Origin: Eubacterium_G segne
Lineage (GTDB): Bacteria; Bacillota; Clostridia; Lachnospirales; Lachnospiraceae
DNA length: 64,000 bases
Reading direction: 5' to 3'
Assembly (NCBI RefSeq): GCF_014287775.1
Contig: NZ_JACOOZ010000002.1
Location: 124,001 to 188,000, forward strand
Each line of letters starts with the position of its first letter. Within the stretch, counting starts at the first letter, position 1. The notes under the pieces are model-generated. The model was not told the origin of the DNA and made no database searches. It worked only from the letters and a program-made list of their open reading frames with translations. Of this stretch, positions 7,919-15,954 are shown piece after piece. The position numbers and the translations under genes were made by a program.

Positions 7919-9259
7919 CTATCCTACCATTATTTTTTCTTCCGGGAATTTTGCCACATCTTTTCTCTTACTTGATACTGTAGCAAAAATCACTGTGAGA
8001 CCGCCAACTCTTCCAAACAGCATAAGCACTATAAGAACAATTCTCGAAATTACACCTGTATGAGGAGTTATTCCAAGAGTAACGCCTACCGTGCATACTG
8101 CAGAGGCCGACTCAAACAATGCATCAATAATATTAAATCCATCCACTGCACATATTATAATTCCACCCATAAGAAACAAAAAGCTGTAAAGCAGCATTAT
8201 GGCTGCCGCACTTTTTATTACCTCTTCAGCAATTCTTCTCCTAAACAAATAAGGGGATGATTTTCTTCTAAACACCGATATTGCCGAAGCAAAAAGTACC
8301 GCAAGGGTAGTTATCTTCATTCCACCTGCAGTAGAACCTGTAGCACCACCTACCATCATTAACACAATCATAATTAACTGTCCTGCCCCGGAAACCTTAG
8401 TTAAATCCACGGTGTTAAATCCGGCAGTTCTAGGGGTAACTGTCTGAAATAGAGATGCCAATGCCCTGTCTGCCCCTGACATATGCCATTTTGCTCCTGA
8501 AAATTCACAAAAATAAAAATAAACAAAAGGAATAACTATAAGTCCTATGGTTGCTGACAAAATAACCTTGCTTTGCATTCTATACTTACTAAATTTAAAT
8601 TTGTGTGTTCTAATATCATCCCAAGTCATAAAGCCTATTCCACCCAATAAAATAAGAAGCACAATAACTAAATTAATTACAATGTTGCCGGAAAAAGATG
8701 TAAGGGATGAATACTTTTCATTTATTCCCATAAGGTCGAATCCCCCATTGCAAAATGCTGATATTGAATGAAAAACCGAATACCATATTCCTTTAAGTGC
8801 CCCCATTTTAACGGCAAAAACAGGGTACATTAAAACCGCTCCCGTTAATTCAGTTACAAATGCCATTTTAATGATAAATCTTGTAAGCCTTACTATTCCC
8901 TCAAGCTTTGGTGCAGAAATTGCCTCCTGCATAACTGTTCTTTGCATAAGACCTATTTTTCTTCCTGACATGGTGGCAAAAGCTACCGCAATGGTAACTA
9001 TTCCCATTCCACCTATTTGTATAAGGAATAATATCACTGCCTGTCCAAAGTCTGACCAATACGTCGCCGTGTCCTGAACTACTAATCCCGTAACGCAAAC
9101 TGCCGATGTTGCCGTAAATAATGAGTCTAAAAAGGAAGCCCCTTCTCCACTACGTGTAGAACACGGTAGCATCAGAAAAAGACTTCCTATAATAATCACT
9201 CCTACAAATCCTAAAAGTATAAATTGTGCCGTTGATAAATGTATACGTCTCTTTTCCAT
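7919..9259 (-). CDS. ktrB: Potassium transporter subunit KtrB
   Basis: A 446-aa membrane protein of the Trk/Ktr/HKT superfamily built from four M1-P-M2 units. The four selectivity-filter loops can be read as CVTGLV, CNGGFD, PRTAGFN and CTVGVT, each with the single key Gly. The length and MLPCSTRSGE start match KtrB. It is the pore partner of the adjacent KtrA. In the Bacillus system this is a sodium-dependent potassium importer. It lies 55 bases after a separate trkH gene. Confidence 0.93.
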   Translation of the reverse strand: MEKRRIHLSTAQFILLGFVGVIIIGSLFLMLPCSTRSGEGASFLDSLFTATSAVCVTGLVVQDTATYWSDFGQAVILFLIQIGGMGIVTIAVAFATMSGRKIGLMQRTVMQEAISAPKLEGIVRLTRFIIKMAFVTELTGAVLMYPVFAVKMGALKGIWYSVFHSISAFCNGGFDLMGINEKYSSLTSFSGNIVINLVIVLLILLGGIGFMTWDDIRTHKFKFSKYRMQSKVILSATIGLIVIPFVYFYFCEFSGAKWHMSGADRALASLFQTVTPRTAGFNTVDLTKVSGAGQLIMIVLMMVGGATGSTAGGMKITTLAVLFASAISVFRRKSSPYLFRRRIAEEVIKSAAAIMLLYSFLFLMGGIIICAVDGFNIIDALFESASAVCTVGVTLGITPHTGVISRIVLIVLMLFGRVGGLTVIFATVSSKRKDVAKFPEEKIMVG

Positions 9260-9314
9260 AACTATCTCCTAATCATAAAAGATATTATACATCACCGGTA
9301 TTTTTTTCACAACT

Positions 9315-10772
9315 CTATCTTTTGAAACTCCATACATCCCTTGAAAACAATATTAATATAGGGTATATTTCCAATCTGCCGGCTAACATATCTATTATTA
9401 ATATTATTTTTGAAAAATCACTAAATAGTCCAAAATTACATGTAGGGCCTACCTGATCAAGTCCCGGACCTATATTGTTAAAGCAGGATAAAACAGCCGT
9501 AAAATTAGTAATAATTGAAAATCCATCCACTGCTATTAGCAAAAAGCTTCCAAAAATAATAATAAAATATGTTGCCACGTAAATATTGATTCCGCTAATT
9601 ACTTTTTCATTTACAGCATTTCCATTGTTTCTTATAACTTCAACTTTATTTGGATTTAAGGTCTTTCTTATTCCACGTCGTATGCTCTTTAACAATAGCA
9701 ACAACCTTCCACACTTAAATCCGCCGCCAGTACTACCTGCACATGCTCCAATCATCATTAACACAACTATTATTGATTTAGAAAACTCAGGCCATTTATC
9801 AAAATCTACAGTAGCAAAACCCGTAGTTGTAATTATACTGGCTACGGTAAAAGCTGCATGATGTAAAGCTTCCCCAATACTTCCAAACATATGGTAAATA
9901 TTAATGGTTATAGCTGTAATGCTTGCAACAACCAATCCTAAATATAATCTAAGTTCCCCATCCTTTAACACTGTTTTAAATCTTCTTAACAAAAGAAGGT
10001 AATAACAACTGAAATTTACACCAAACAATAACATAAATATGGTGCAGACATTTTGAATGTAAGGACTATATCCTGCCATACTGTCATTTTTAATTCCAAA
10101 TCCACCGGTTCCTGCTGTTCCAAATGCCGTACAGACTGAGTCAAACAACGATATTCCTCCTAACAGTAAAAATATTACATTCATTACTGTAAGTGCCATA
10201 TATAACATATATAATATCATTGCCGTGTCACGCATTCTCGGTGCTAATTTTTCCACATTAGGCCCCGGGCTTTCAGCCCTTAATAGATGAAGAGTAAATC
10301 TGTTACTTCTTCCATTAGCCGGAGTAACTGCCAGCAAAAATACCAGAACTCCCATTCCACCTAACCAGTGACTGAAACTTCTCCAGTAAAGCATTCCTCT
10401 GGACATAGCTTCCACCTCAGGAAGAATTGAGGAACCTGTAGTGGTAAATCCTGATACCATTTCAAATAACGCATCAATAAAATGTGGAATTTCCCCTGAT
10501 ATATAAAAAGGGAGACATCCTAATAAACTAATGGCTATCCAGCTTAAACCTACACAGGCTAAACCTTCCTTTACAAAGAAACGCTGTTTTGCCTTTCTTC
10601 CCAAAACAAATAACAATGCTGATACAGCCATAATAATTAATATACTAAGGACAAAACTTATAAATGCCTTATACTCTTTGTCAAAGACACTTATTAACAT
10701 TGCTGGTATCATAAAGACCGCTTCAACTGCCAATATTTTTGAGATGAAACGACCCATAACTTTATAGTTCAT
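9315..10772 (-). CDS. trkH: Potassium transporter TrkH
   Basis: A 485-aa pore subunit with the extra N-terminal helices that distinguish TrkH from KtrB. Filter loops: TTTGSS, GTAGTGGFG, TTTGFATV and CFNNIGPG. The Arg-rich cytoplasmic loop (KSIRRGIRKTLNP) follows the third unit, and the SHWLGGMGVLVFLLAVTP segment is a TrkH hallmark. It lies 15 bases after trkA, so TrkA and TrkH form one system beside KtrAB. Confidence 0.93.
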   Translation of the reverse strand: MNYKVMGRFISKILAVEAVFMIPAMLISVFDKEYKAFISFVLSILIIMAVSALLFVLGRKAKQRFFVKEGLACVGLSWIAISLLGCLPFYISGEIPHFIDALFEMVSGFTTTGSSILPEVEAMSRGMLYWRSFSHWLGGMGVLVFLLAVTPANGRSNRFTLHLLRAESPGPNVEKLAPRMRDTAMILYMLYMALTVMNVIFLLLGGISLFDSVCTAFGTAGTGGFGIKNDSMAGYSPYIQNVCTIFMLLFGVNFSCYYLLLLRRFKTVLKDGELRLYLGLVVASITAITINIYHMFGSIGEALHHAAFTVASIITTTGFATVDFDKWPEFSKSIIVVLMMIGACAGSTGGGFKCGRLLLLLKSIRRGIRKTLNPNKVEVIRNNGNAVNEKVISGINIYVATYFIIIFGSFLLIAVDGFSIITNFTAVLSCFNNIGPGLDQVGPTCNFGLFSDFSKIILIIDMLAGRLEIYPILILFSRDVWSFKR

Positions 10773-10787
10773 TATTACTTCCTTTCA

Positions 10788-12146
10788 TTAATCAAAAATA
10801 TCATTAAGCTTATGTATTACCGCATCTCCCGTAGCAACTACAATAACTGTATCTCCCACTTCAAACTTTGATTCACCATCAGGTATAACTGTTTTTCCTT
10901 TGTGAGTAATACATACAATAAGTACATTTTTTCTTACTTTTACATCTCTTAATGCCATTCCACAATTTTTAGTATGTTCGTCAGCTAAAAATTCCAAAGC
11001 TTCCACCTGTCCGTCAACTATACTATGAACTGAAATTGCCGCTCCTGTCTGTGCCTCTAATGCTCTTACATATCTTACTATGGTATTGCAGCACAATTCT
11101 TTAGGACAAACTACGCTTCCTATTTGCAAGCTGTCCTGTATATTACTTTTTTCAGTATGGGCAACCTTTGTAATAACCTTCGGCACTCCACTGCTTTTAG
11201 CATATAGGGAAATAATAATGTTAAGCTCGTCCATACCTGTTAAGGTAATTAATGCATCACAATTTTCTATTCCCTGACTTTCTAACATAGTTCTTCTGCT
11301 GGCATCACCATTGATAATAATTGTCTCCGGCAACATTTCCGCAAGATTTCTCGCTCTGTCGGGATCCTGTTCAATAATCTTTACAGACACTCCCGTTCCT
11401 TCTAGTTTCTTTGCCAAATAATAGCTTACTCTTCCACCACCACACAAAATTACATTTTTAATTTTATGGGTAATAATACCAAGATTTTTCAATAAAATAC
11501 TCATATTGGTGCTTGGTGCAGTAACGTAAATACGGTCACCTTCCCTTAAAATAAAGTTACCATCCGGTGCCACAACAACACCATTTCTTCTAACTGCGCA
11601 AACCAGTATTTTACACTTAATTATTCCGTACAGTTCATTAAGGGAAACATCTTTAAGAACACTCTTTCCATCAATTTCTAATTCCACAATTTCAACTTTT
11701 CCCTTTGCAAAGGTATCTCTCTGTAAAAATCCCGGATATTTAAGCAATCTCTCTATTTCAATTGCTGCCTGCTTTTCAGGATTAACAGCCATAGATAACC
11801 CAAATTCTCCGCTCATGTTATAAATCTGTTCACTATATTCCGGATTTCTTATTCTTGCTATTGTATGTAATCTGTCATTCATCTTATGTGCTGTCATACA
11901 AGATAATAAATTAATTTCATCTGCTCCGGTAGCTGCAATAAGCAAGTCTGTTTTTTTGATTTCAGCCTTATCCAATACTGACATTAATGCACAGTTTCCC
12001 TGAATTGCCATAACGTCATATCTCTCTAAGCTTGCCTCTAATACCTTTGGATTGGAATCAATTAAAGTTAAATCACACCCTTCTGCTGACAATTTTCTAG
12101 TCAGAGTTGCGCCAACTTTTCCATCTCCGGCAATAATAATTCTCAA
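10788..12146 (-). CDS. trkA: Trk system potassium uptake protein TrkA
   Basis: A 452-aa tandem RCK protein: RCK_N1 (GDGKVGATL, from residue 7), RCK_C1 (about 145-225), RCK_N2 (ILCGGGRVSYYLA, about 233-245) and RCK_C2 (about 370-452). It is the NAD(H)/ATP-binding gating ring for TrkH, bound to the inner membrane face. It is the first gene of the four-gene potassium operon, whose transcript continues into ktrB, ktrA and trpF. Confidence 0.95.
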   Translation of the reverse strand: MRIIIAGDGKVGATLTRKLSAEGCDLTLIDSNPKVLEASLERYDVMAIQGNCALMSVLDKAEIKKTDLLIAATGADEINLLSCMTAHKMNDRLHTIARIRNPEYSEQIYNMSGEFGLSMAVNPEKQAAIEIERLLKYPGFLQRDTFAKGKVEIVELEIDGKSVLKDVSLNELYGIIKCKILVCAVRRNGVVVAPDGNFILREGDRIYVTAPSTNMSILLKNLGIITHKIKNVILCGGGRVSYYLAKKLEGTGVSVKIIEQDPDRARNLAEMLPETIIINGDASRRTMLESQGIENCDALITLTGMDELNIIISLYAKSSGVPKVITKVAHTEKSNIQDSLQIGSVVCPKELCCNTIVRYVRALEAQTGAAISVHSIVDGQVEALEFLADEHTKNCGMALRDVKVRKNVLIVCITHKGKTVIPDGESKFEVGDTVIVVATGDAVIHKLNDIFD

Positions 12147-12240
12147 TTATCTATCCTCCCATAAAAGAACATATAAACAAAGTTATTATAACCCTTATGT
12201 GCAGAAAATCAAGTAATGATTATTTCCATGGTATTTATAT

Positions 12241-13706
12241 TTACTTTACATTCTTTCCTGCATTATATCTTGATAAATTAAAACTCCTTATTCCACCGTC
12301 TTTGTATTTTTCTAATTTCTTATAATACCTCTTTTTGTTTAAATATCGTGTCACCTTCTCATTTTTCTCATCCAAAACCGCCGGCACACTGTCTGCTGAA
12401 AGATTAATGATATAATCCATATCCACATAAATATTTATCTCATAAGGGTCATCATTTTTATTCTTATCCATAATATATTGACACTGGGATAAATTGTATT
12501 TAGCTATAATATAATCAACATGACTAAAGGACAAAAAATAAAACAACATATTACAACTGCCATTGAAAAGGAAAATAAATTTAATTCTTTATGGAAGTTT
12601 TTAATGACTAATCCCAGCATAACCATACTTATAACAACTAACAGCCACAATACAAAAATCCTTGAAAAAGTGAGACCATACTCTTCTATGTACATTTTCA
12701 TTCTGTATCCGCTGGAAAATATCATTATAAATGTACACAGGCATATTACTCCCGAAACCACCTTCATGAATTTATTTATTTTTACAAATTCCATGGTAAG
12801 CAGTATAAAAACAACATTTACACCACTTAAAAACAACAGCTGGAAAAATCCCTGTCTGGCATATTGTGCATATGTATAGCCCTGAGGAAGACTGCCTCCA
12901 TGACCAAATAGATATACCACCTGTATAGTGGCAAACATCACATAAACAACAGCTACCATTGACATAATTATATTAACGGGAAGTGCAGCCATCTTGTTTT
13001 CTTTTTCATTTATGTATACTTTTCCATTTTTCACATAAAAAGAAAATGCATATACCAGGGCATAAGATACAATTATCATAATTACTATTCCGGTTAAATT
13101 AAGAATAAGAGTATCTAATTTAAAAATTTTAACTATCATGTTTCTGAAAACACTATCTGCACTGGCTAAGATAATAGTTACCATCATTACAACAGGCAGA
13201 GCACAGCCTATACCAATTAATATATATTTTATATTATTATTGCGGTCTTTATCCATTTTTAATGCTTTTATTCCATGGGTAAAAGGCTTTGGCAGTTCTC
13301 CTATGCATCCCAATATACACTGGCACACAGCCATGGATTGAATGCACATCCCCAGTTTTTTTATGTCAATAAACATATATATCATATTTACTGCTATGGC
13401 TATGAAAATCACCATATAGTTAAAAAACAGAATAATCTGATTATCCGTAGTAAAATTTGAAATTCCAAGAAGTATGATTACACAATCATAAAAAATATTT
13501 ATTGGCTTTTGCTTTTTTTCATATTTACGTGCCACATACGCAATATAAATTACCGTTGCCACTGTCCACAGCACATTGGTAATTCCCGAAAAATTCTTGT
13601 AAAGGCAAAAAGTAAGTACCACTGCATATATAAATGACGATAATCCCAGCACCTTAAAATCCTGTTTTTCTTTCTCTTCCATTTCTTTTCTCATATTATT
13701 TTCCAT
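12241..13706 (-). pseudogene. DUF4173-like membrane protein, split by a -1 frameshift
   Basis: Two overlapping frames together make one recognisable protein. The 5' part (12504-13706, 400 aa) is a polytopic membrane protein with 10 or more hydrophobic segments. It runs into an abrupt end after FSFSMAVVICCFIF. The other frame continues with LSFSHVDYIIAKYNLSQ and ends with the soluble tail (NLSADSVPAVL, IRSFNLSRYNAG) that members of this family carry at the C-terminus. The switch falls on a run of six T bases near 12530-12535 (minus strand). One extra T would restore one frame of about 487 aa. The family is a Firmicutes membrane protein of unknown function (DUF4173/DUF4153-like, from memory). 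It starts 7 bases before the XRE stop codon, with GGAGG 8 bases upstream. This could be a true mutation, a phase-variable tract or an assembly error. Confidence 0.75.
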
Positions 13707-13709
13707 AAA

Positions 13710-13916
13710 TTAATCCTCCACAAACTGTAATATATCTCCCGGCTGGCACTGTAAAACCTTACATATTTCATCTAATGTTGAAAAACGGATTGCTTTCGCC
13801 TTATTGTTTTTAAGAATAGATAAATTTGCCTGAGTTATTCCCACCTTTTGGGATAACTCCGTTAAGCCCATTTTCCTTTGTGCCATAACCACATCTAAAT
13901 TTATTACTATAGCCAT
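13710..13916 (-). CDS. Small XRE/Cro-type regulator
   Basis: A 68-aa helix-turn-helix protein (DVVMAQRKMGLTELSQKVG, ITQANLSILKNNKAKAIRF, LDEICKVLQCQPGDIL). This compact YozG-like HTH_26 type is commonly paired with a DUF2975 membrane protein in Firmicutes, exactly as here: it begins 10 bases after the DUF2975 stop. AGGAGG precedes its ATG. It probably regulates its own three-gene operon. Confidence 0.88.
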   Translation of the reverse strand: MAIVINLDVVMAQRKMGLTELSQKVGITQANLSILKNNKAKAIRFSTLDEICKVLQCQPGDILQFVED

Positions 13917-13926
13917 CGGGCACCTC

Positions 13927-14376
13927 CTATATTGTTAAATCATTTTCCAGTTTATAAGTTACGGCCTTGTCAAACACCTGTGCCAGTACACGGCTAAATA
14001 ATCCTGCAATTATAAAAACCATCATTATCGCCATAGTGGCAAGGGTTATGTTAAATAGGCATTTCACTGCCATAAAAAATACAATTCCTACACTGTATAT
14101 GGACATTTTTTTAAGACTTGTCACGTTATTTCTAACAAAGCAGTCATCTGCTATTACGGTTTTAAACATTTTTCTTAACTCCCATACAATCATAAGGGAA
14201 AATATTCCACAAAGTCCCAATACCACACTGTTTTGCCATATGTACTTTTCTATTCCCGGCTCCACATATTTTCCATATGTTTTCAGTAGAAAAGGTAATG
14301 TGGCTGTGATAAGTATTCCTAAAACAAACATAATATCAAGAACAGCCTTTGTAAATCTGGTAATATTTAACTTCAT
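13927..14376 (-). CDS. DUF2975-family membrane protein
   Basis: A 149-aa protein with four hydrophobic helices (about residues 12-32, 47-67, 92-115, 117-140), the size and layout of the DUF2975 family that accompanies YozG-type regulators. No catalytic motif is visible. An AAAGGAGG site precedes the ATG. It leads the DUF2975-XRE-DUF4173-like operon. Function is unknown; the pairing suggests a membrane sensor or an inhibitor of the regulator, which is inference. Confidence 0.78.
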   Translation of the reverse strand: MKLNITRFTKAVLDIMFVLGILITATLPFLLKTYGKYVEPGIEKYIWQNSVVLGLCGIFSLMIVWELRKMFKTVIADDCFVRNNVTSLKKMSIYSVGIVFFMAVKCLFNITLATMAIMMVFIIAGLFSRVLAQVFDKAVTYKLENDLTI

Positions 14377-14592
14377 TTTGTCCTCCTTTTAAAGTTTTAA
14401 TTTACTGGTATCCTTACAATTCATAATAATCCTCTAATGTATGAAAGTCAATATATTTTTATCGTTTTTCAATAAATAATTATTGATATTAGAAAAAAAT
14501 TAACGGATTTACAACGTTTTTCTTTATTACTCAATCATGTTTTTGCACTAATAAAATACATTATTCCTGTATATACCAATAAAAATCCTCAC

Positions 14593-14636
14593 AAAAAATA
14601 ACAGCCTTCTAATATTTAGAAAAGCTGTTATTTTTT
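14593..14636 (-). terminator. Intrinsic terminator of the secreted Ig-like gene
   Basis: A perfect 13-bp stem (14593-14605 / 14624-14636; core AATAACAGC / GCTGTTATT) with an 18-base loop that has a second TTCT/AGAA pairing. A T-run flanks the stem on the minus strand, just past the stop codon at 14645. Confidence 0.85.
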
Positions 14637-14644
14637 ACTATAGA

Positions 14645-15139
14645 TTATCTTTTTATTCTGAATGTAGCATACCGTCCCCTAGCCTTCACATCATAGTCCA
14701 CATATATTCTATACTTTCCCGGTTGCAGGTCTTCTTTATTATATGCATATGTAAGATTATATGTTTTATATGCCGATGACTTTTTAGGAAGTACATACGC
14801 TATGCTATTAAAAGCCATTTTACCACCATGTCCATACTCAACTTTCCGCCATTTTCCATTAACATATTTTTTGATAAAGTATACCTCACCATAGTATTTT
14901 TCCCGGTTAGTTTTGTTAATGAACTTAACCTTCACCTTTACCGCTTTCTTTGTGCGTTTCACCTTAGCTACCTTTATATAGGCTTTAGGTTTCTTTTTTC
15001 TTTTAACCTTTTTCTTTTTTGTTGTGACAGTAACCTTTTTACCTACAGTATTATTTGCTGAAACATTCCATATTGGTGCCACTGTAGTTACCATGGTAAT
15101 TACAAGCATTGTAACAATAAATTTTCTTATTTTATTCAT
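14645..15139 (-). CDS. Secreted lysine-rich protein with an Ig-like domain
   Basis: A 164-aa protein with a clear signal peptide (residues 1-28, ending VSA-NN). It is followed by an extremely basic stretch (about residues 33-72, roughly half Lys/Arg, including KKKKVKRKKKPK) and a C-terminal beta-rich domain. That domain has the pattern of a bacterial Ig-like module found in Lachnospiraceae surface proteins: REKYYGEVYFIKK, NGKWRKVEYG, LQPGKYRIYVDY. No catalytic motif or wall anchor is visible. The basic stretch may hold it on anionic wall polymers or DNA (inference). It is monocistronic, with its own terminator. Confidence 0.75.
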   Translation of the reverse strand: MNKIRKFIVTMLVITMVTTVAPIWNVSANNTVGKKVTVTTKKKKVKRKKKPKAYIKVAKVKRTKKAVKVKVKFINKTNREKYYGEVYFIKKYVNGKWRKVEYGHGGKMAFNSIAYVLPKKSSAYKTYNLTYAYNKEDLQPGKYRIYVDYDVKARGRYATFRIKR

Positions 15140-15267
15140 CCACTGCTCTCCTTTCTTTCATTTCTATCTATAATAATCCTTAAAAATATTACTTTGTTAG
15201 TTGTTTACAAAATTTATTTTCACTGGTAAATTATACTGGTATTTATATTAAAGTTTAAGGAGCAAAT

Positions 15268-15894
15268 ATGATTAATTTAGATAAAACAAAAATTATTTTA
15301 GCATCCCAATCTCCCAGAAGATGCGAACTTATGAAACAGGCAGGTTTTGAATTTGAAATTATAAAATCAGAGGTTGATGAGAAAATCACCAAATCTATCC
15401 CCTCTGATATTGTAAAAGAACTTTCCCTTCAAAAAGCTGACGATGTTTTTAACAAGCTTATGTCACATATAGATTTTTCTCTTATGGCTTTTGAAGATTT
15501 GTCTTTTTTAGTTATCGGTGCCGACACTATAGTTACCAAAAACGGTAAAATAATGGGAAAGCCCAAAAACTTTGAAGAGGCTTTTTCAATGATTAAATCC
15601 ATTCAGGATGCCACTCATGAAGTTTATACCGGAGTTACATTAATAAAATATGATTTTAATACAAAGCATAAAGAAATTCACTCATTTTTTGAATCTACAG
15701 ATGTTACTTTATATCCTATGACAGACTTAGAAATAAGCAGCTATATTTCTACCGGAGATTGCTATGACAAAGCCGGAGGATACGGTATTCAGGGACAATT
15801 TGCCGTATATGTAAAAGGTATTAATGGAGATTATAATAATGTTGTGGGACTTCCAATTGCCCGCCTTTATCATGAGCTTAATTTAATGAAATAA
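15268..15894 (+). CDS. maf: Maf-family nucleoside triphosphate pyrophosphatase
   Basis: A 208-aa Maf protein. The family hydrolyses non-canonical or pyrimidine NTPs (dTTP/UTP) to monophosphates and can arrest septation when overproduced. Motifs: ILASQSPRRCELM (residues 10-22), IGADTIV, GKPKNFEEAF, HEVYTGV and GGYGIQG near the C-terminus, with the two Asp/Glu positions in order. A region of about 25 residues after the VKELSLQKAD segment is longer than usual. AAGGAG lies just before the ATG. It is one of the few plus-strand genes and appears monocistronic. Confidence 0.93.
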   Translation: MINLDKTKIILASQSPRRCELMKQAGFEFEIIKSEVDEKITKSIPSDIVKELSLQKADDVFNKLMSHIDFSLMAFEDLSFLVIGADTIVTKNGKIMGKPKNFEEAFSMIKSIQDATHEVYTGVTLIKYDFNTKHKEIHSFFESTDVTLYPMTDLEISSYISTGDCYDKAGGYGIQGQFAVYVKGINGDYNNVVGLPIARLYHELNLMK

Positions 15895-15899
15895 AAAAT

Positions 15900-15950
15900 C
15901 CCCTATAGCCATATTTAATTAAATTAATACGACTATAGGTGGTATTTTTA
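15900..15950 (+). terminator. Weak terminator hairpin after maf
   Basis: CCTATAG and CTATAGG arms, with an outer CC/GG pairing, enclose an AT-rich loop. The stem is followed by TATTTTTATATTTT on the plus strand. It lies between the convergent ends of maf and the 988-aa secreted protein and could serve both. Confidence 0.5.
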
Positions 15951-15954
15951 TATT

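Noticed and set aside
12147..12240. Search for a c-di-AMP (ydaO-type) riboswitch before the potassium operon
   Set aside because: The space between trkA and the next gene is under 100 bases and shows no ydaO-like motifs.
12504..12549. Programmed -1 ribosomal frameshift at the DUF4173-like gene
   Set aside because: The T-run gives no perfect X XXY YYZ heptamer in the zero frame and no evident downstream stem, so I keep mutation or sequencing error as the simpler reading.
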